Assembly (NCBI GenBank): GCA_044361315.1
Contig: JBIKJA010000012.1
Span: 74,812-138,811, forward strand
Origin: Crocinitomix sp044361315
GTDB lineage: Bacteria; Bacteroidota; Bacteroidia; Flavobacteriales_D; Crocinitomicaceae
Direction of reading: 5' to 3'
DNA: 64,000 nt
Shown here: positions 60,986-64,000 of the stretch, piece after piece
How positions within the stretch are numbered: position 1 is the first letter of the stretch
Layout: every line of letters begins with the position of its first letter
The notes under the pieces: generated by a model
Seen by the model: the letters and a program-made list of their open reading frames with translations, nothing else
Told to the model about the DNA's origin: nothing
Databases searched by the model: none
Translations under genes and position numbers: made by a program

Positions 60986-62026
60986 TTAGTGAATTTCAGG
61001 ATTCGCAAGTGTTCTTCCTTCGTAATTCATTCGGTATCTCAAGAAAAATTCCATTGCACCCACGCCTTTTGAAGCAACATTTAAACGAGAAACGTTTAAA
61101 TCGTAAGAAGCACCAAACGCTAATTGTGGTAATTCAAAGATCATACTTGCAATAATAGCATCGTTTACGCGAAGGTAGGCTCCTAAACTCATGTGCATAT
61201 TGTTAAAATAAGCAGTATGCTGTGATTGAGGTTTCATCGCAAATCTAAAAGCAGTACCAAATGTCATCGATTTATTTGGACCTTGTAAAAACGCTAAAAT
61301 CGCAGGTTGAATTTGAACGTTGCTAGTTGCAGTTTGGAAATTTCCTTGACCGTGTAAAGTTAATTTTCTAAATAATTTACTCTCATCATTCAATATATTA
61401 ACACGTTGTTTGGTCAAATGGTGTCCAGCTAAGCCTAAATTGAAAGAAGAATATTTAGAAACTTGCTTTTCCCAATAAACACCAGCTCCCATATCAAATC
61501 GCGAAATATTTAAATTTTGGCTCAATAATAACTCATTATTATCTAGCCCTTGGTCAAATTCAACACCATTCCATTGGCTGTCCCAAGTAAGGTTGTCACC
61601 TTGAATGGTACGTTGATAAAACGCTGGTTGTAAGCCAAATGACACGTGATCCATTTCGCCTACTTGTAAGGCATAGTTGATAGGAAATGTAATAATATTG
61701 GTTGTATAATTACTAATGCCTGCTTTATCGTTGTAAAAGTTTACACCTGCACCAATAAAACTTGAAGATTTGTTTGCTTCAGGATCCATCATTCTCCAAT
61801 CCACACCCGCGGAAATTGTTCGGTAAGGATCTTCTGTCACAGTTAACCACTGAGAACGATAGTTTGTAAATAATTGGAGTTGTTGCGCTGAAAATCCAGC
61901 AGTTGCAGGATTTAAAAATACAGGTGATTCGGTAAACATACTAAAATGTTTATCTTGTTGTGCACTCGCGCTAAAGCCCAATGTTAACGCAAAGGTGGTT
62001 AACGAAATTTGTATAATCTTTTTCAT
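60986..62026 (-). CDS. PorP/SprF family type IX secretion membrane protein
   Basis: 346 residues. Signal peptide (SLTTFALTLGFSASAQQDKH). The PorP/SprF barrel begins FSMFTESPVFLNPATAGFSA, its hallmark, continues SQWLTVTEDPYRTISAGVDW and closes VASKGVGAMEFFLRYRMNYE. SprF-type proteins act as dedicated outer-membrane partners for individual type B CTD cargo. The gene lies 9 bases behind such a cargo gene, so it is most likely its partner. Confidence 0.95.
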   Translation of the reverse strand: MKKIIQISLTTFALTLGFSASAQQDKHFSMFTESPVFLNPATAGFSAQQLQLFTNYRSQWLTVTEDPYRTISAGVDWRMMDPEANKSSSFIGAGVNFYNDKAGISNYTTNIITFPINYALQVGEMDHVSFGLQPAFYQRTIQGDNLTWDSQWNGVEFDQGLDNNELLLSQNLNISRFDMGAGVYWEKQVSKYSSFNLGLAGHHLTKQRVNILNDESKLFRKLTLHGQGNFQTATSNVQIQPAILAFLQGPNKSMTFGTAFRFAMKPQSQHTAYFNNMHMSLGAYLRVNDAIIASMIFELPQLAFGASYDLNVSRLNVASKGVGAMEFFLRYRMNYEGRTLANPEIH

Positions 62027-62035
62027 ACCAATTAT

Positions 62036-63856
62036 TTATCGTATTAAAGTTGTATTTCCTTTTTGCATTCCCTTTTTACCGGAAACAAAATCATACTGCA
62101 ATACCCAAGTAAAAACGCCCGGGTTTTCGTCTTTTTCCATAAAAGTTCCATCCCATCCAATATTTTGATCGTATGTTTCAAAAACTACCTCTCCATATCG
62201 GTTGTAAATCACTAAATAGACTGCTGACAGTCCACTGCCTTTTACGTAAAGAACGTCGTTGCTTCCGTCACCATTAGGCGAAAATCCTGATGGAACACCC
62301 ACACCTTCAACAAAGTTAACATAAATTGTGACATTTCCTACACTACTGCAGCCAAATTCATCAACAAAATGAACCGTATAAATAATACTATCAGCAGGAT
62401 TGACTTTAGTTAATGAACATGTTGGGCACTCAATATCAATTTCTGGTTCCCAATCGTAGGTCCCGGTGGATGAGGTGTTCGCATAAATGATAGCACTTCC
62501 ACCTACATCAATAATTGTATCCATACCTACATCCAACGTTGGAAAATCATGAACTGTAATTGTTTTTGTGATACTTGACACTTGGTCATAAATACTTGTA
62601 ATGGTCAATGTAATATTAAATTCACCAATAGTATTAAAGCAAATTCGAGGGTTTTGTTCGCTGGAGGTAGCTGGAGTTCCACCTTCAAATACCCATTCCC
62701 AAGAATTAATAGTACTTCCTTCACTCAGATCCGTAAATGTTACACAATCTCCCAAACATACATGGTTGTCATAGTCAAAATCGGCGAATATCGTTTCACA
62801 ATTTACTACGTTTACCGTAACACTCGCCGTGGCAATACAACCTTCGGCACTTGTTCCGGTCACCGTGTAAGTAGTTGATCCAACTGATAATGGTTCAAAG
62901 GCAACGCCATTTGTAGCGCCTAAATTCCATGTGTAAGATAATGCACCTCCACCTGTCAGAGTAACGCTTTCACCAAGACAAATTTCAACACTCGACACAC
63001 TGGCGGTTACAACTGGTAATTCATGGACCGTAATTTCAACGCTATAGGGGCAATCATCATCCGAATCACTTGTTGCATTATAGGTTAAATCACCAGCGAG
63101 CGGTGCAAAAGCAGCTCCATCAATGGCACCACCGTCCCAGGTGATCGTACCTCCGTTAACGGAAGTCGCATCTAAAGTTAATTCTTCTCCAACACACAAT
63201 TCAGTTGTCGAAATCGTGACCGTTAAATCATCACATGGCGGGTCAAATGGGGTCTCTTCCAATACAATTACTCCATGAGGATCTGGATTCGCAGCGCCAT
63301 CCGCAAATGGTTCAAATACAATTCCGATTACACCAACTCCACCTGGAATAGTATAATCAGCAAAATCAAGAACTTGGGAAGGGCGTTCATAATCGAACCC
63401 ACCTACACTTCCGCCGCATACAGCTAAACTTCCTGTCGCATTAGACGTCACAAGCGTTAAGTTGTAGGGTAGAGAAGTGGTCGTTGTTCCATCAGATAAT
63501 CGCAACGAAACATACCAAGATTCTGTATACGTATGTAAAGAAACCAACAAAAGTTCGTCACCAGGCCCATCAAAGTATGTCAATCCAGAATTCCATGTTC
63601 CTGAAAAAGACCAACCCAAAGGCACTTCAGCCGACCCATTGGTAAAATCGGCATCCCCAATTTCAGCATTAATAAATGTCATGTCGCAGGGTGATCCCAT
63701 ATCTGGGTTGGTGTAAGCTGTCGCGTAATCAATTCCTGTATACGGACCGACAATTTGAGCACTAATAGACTGAGTCAGGCAAATTCCAACCACAAGCAAC
63801 AAGATTTCCTTATTGAATCCTATTATAAAAGTTGATATTTTAGACGACCTTACCAA
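62036..63856 (-). CDS. T9SS type B sorting domain surface protein with Ig/PKD-like repeats
   Basis: 606 residues. Signal peptide near residues 12-33 (GFNKEILLLVVGICLTQSIS). Two Ig-like repeats share TISTTELCVGEELTLDATSV and SVSSVEICLGESVTLTGGGA, then a PKD domain (FADFDYDNHVCLGDCVTFTD, EWVFEGG). The C-terminal 90 residues are the type B (CHU_C/gliding) sorting domain: GVPSGFSPNGDGSNDVLYVK, LVIYNRYGEVVFE, KGNTTLIR. The only start codon is TTG at 63856, or a more internal TTG; no ATG fits. A PorP/SprF partner is encoded downstream. Confidence 0.9.
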   Translation of the reverse strand: MVRSSKISTFIIGFNKEILLLVVGICLTQSISAQIVGPYTGIDYATAYTNPDMGSPCDMTFINAEIGDADFTNGSAEVPLGWSFSGTWNSGLTYFDGPGDELLLVSLHTYTESWYVSLRLSDGTTTTSLPYNLTLVTSNATGSLAVCGGSVGGFDYERPSQVLDFADYTIPGGVGVIGIVFEPFADGAANPDPHGVIVLEETPFDPPCDDLTVTISTTELCVGEELTLDATSVNGGTITWDGGAIDGAAFAPLAGDLTYNATSDSDDDCPYSVEITVHELPVVTASVSSVEICLGESVTLTGGGALSYTWNLGATNGVAFEPLSVGSTTYTVTGTSAEGCIATASVTVNVVNCETIFADFDYDNHVCLGDCVTFTDLSEGSTINSWEWVFEGGTPATSSEQNPRICFNTIGEFNITLTITSIYDQVSSITKTITVHDFPTLDVGMDTIIDVGGSAIIYANTSSTGTYDWEPEIDIECPTCSLTKVNPADSIIYTVHFVDEFGCSSVGNVTIYVNFVEGVGVPSGFSPNGDGSNDVLYVKGSGLSAVYLVIYNRYGEVVFETYDQNIGWDGTFMEKDENPGVFTWVLQYDFVSGKKGMQKGNTTLIR

Positions 63857-63873
63857 TTTAAGCCTTCAATTAA

Positions 63874-64000
63874 TTAACGAATCAAGGTTGTATTTCCTTT
63901 TATCATTCCTTTTTTACCAGTGACATAGTCGTAATAAAGCACCCATGTAAACACACCAGGATTTTCATCTTTGTTTTTGAATGTTCCGTCCCATCCAATA
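63874..64000 (-). CDS. Second T9SS type B cargo protein, 3' end only
   Basis: The visible 42 codons end IGWDGTFKNKDENPGVFTWV then LYYDYVTGKKGMIKGNTTLIR, nearly identical to the tail of the downstream type B cargo (IGWDGTFMEKDENPGVFTWV). It is a tandem paralogue or a neighbouring operon member; the rest lies outside the window. The stop is 17 bases before the next start, so the two genes and porP/sprF form one operon. Confidence 0.9.
   Translation of the reverse strand, partial: IGWDGTFKNKDENPGVFTWVLYYDYVTGKKGMIKGNTTLIR

Noticed and set aside
1..64000. CRISPR array, prophage or conjugative element
   Set aside because: No regularly spaced direct repeats, cas genes, phage structural genes or relaxase/T4SS genes were seen.

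Overview
The window is AT-rich chromosomal DNA from a member of the Bacteroidota, most likely order Flavobacteriales and perhaps close to Crocinitomicaceae/Fluviicola (the family assignment is inference). The evidence is the recurrent -7 promoter box TAnnTTTG ahead of many genes, almost no Shine-Dalgarno sequences, type IX secretion (T9SS) cargo with type A and type B C-terminal sorting domains, a PorP/SprF protein, an imelysin/DUF4856/TonB-receptor operon, and short flavobacterial-type structured repeats between genes. No tRNA, rRNA or CRISPR array was recognised.

Layout. 1-5.8 kb: 5'-proximal part of guaA, a secreted unknown, a MerR regulator, a pRiA4b-ORF3-like protein/methyltransferase/TraB lipoprotein run, and a tandem pair of FKBP isomerases with duplicated terminators. 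5.8-8.5 kb: a decayed T9SS cargo gene, an MFS transporter preceded by a 26-codon ORF plus terminator, and a possible small RNA. 8.5-12.5 kb: an RNA-handling cluster (DEAD-box helicase, DUF3825 protein, NYN/OST-HTH ribonuclease-like protein) with a duplicated gene end, then repeats and a truncated ECF sigma factor with its small zinc-finger partner. 12.6-24.7 kb: purL, a lipoprotein and paralogous outer-membrane barrels (one frameshifted), osmC-purB, moxR-rhomboid, and a stretch of decayed genes (transposase remnant, DUF4249 lipoprotein). 24.7-34.2 kb: aroQ/xerD sharing overlapping divergent starts, an IS1595-like transposase ORF with altered catalytic positions, ribD, a DMT transporter, a MarR regulator, a purE-acyltransferase-purK operon and rpmH. 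34.3-42.8 kb: ABC exporter, primary sigma factor, sugar-1-phosphate transferase, a Gfo/Idh oxidoreductase, and a secreted EEP-fold enzyme. 42.9-51.5 kb: iron-uptake-type operon and a GH92 mannosidase/ROK kinase pair. 51.8-56.2 kb: polysaccharide cluster (asnB, GT4, WcaF-like acetyltransferase, GT2). 56.2-64 kb: a large T9SS cargo, a structured repeat, a decayed gene, a lytic transglycosylase, a possible structured RNA, pabA/trpG, and a PorP/SprF gene behind two tandem type-B-CTD cargo genes, the second running off the window.

Common threads: five purine genes (guaA, purL, purB, purE, purK) lie dispersed in one 34-kb stretch; cell-surface and secretion genes dominate; and several genes have a perfect TAnnTTTG box exactly four bases before the start codon, predicting leaderless mRNAs. 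The least ordinary places are the leaderless pattern, the helicase/DUF3825/NYN locus, the short ORF plus terminator upstream of the MFS gene, and two unannotated hairpin clusters that could be RNAs.
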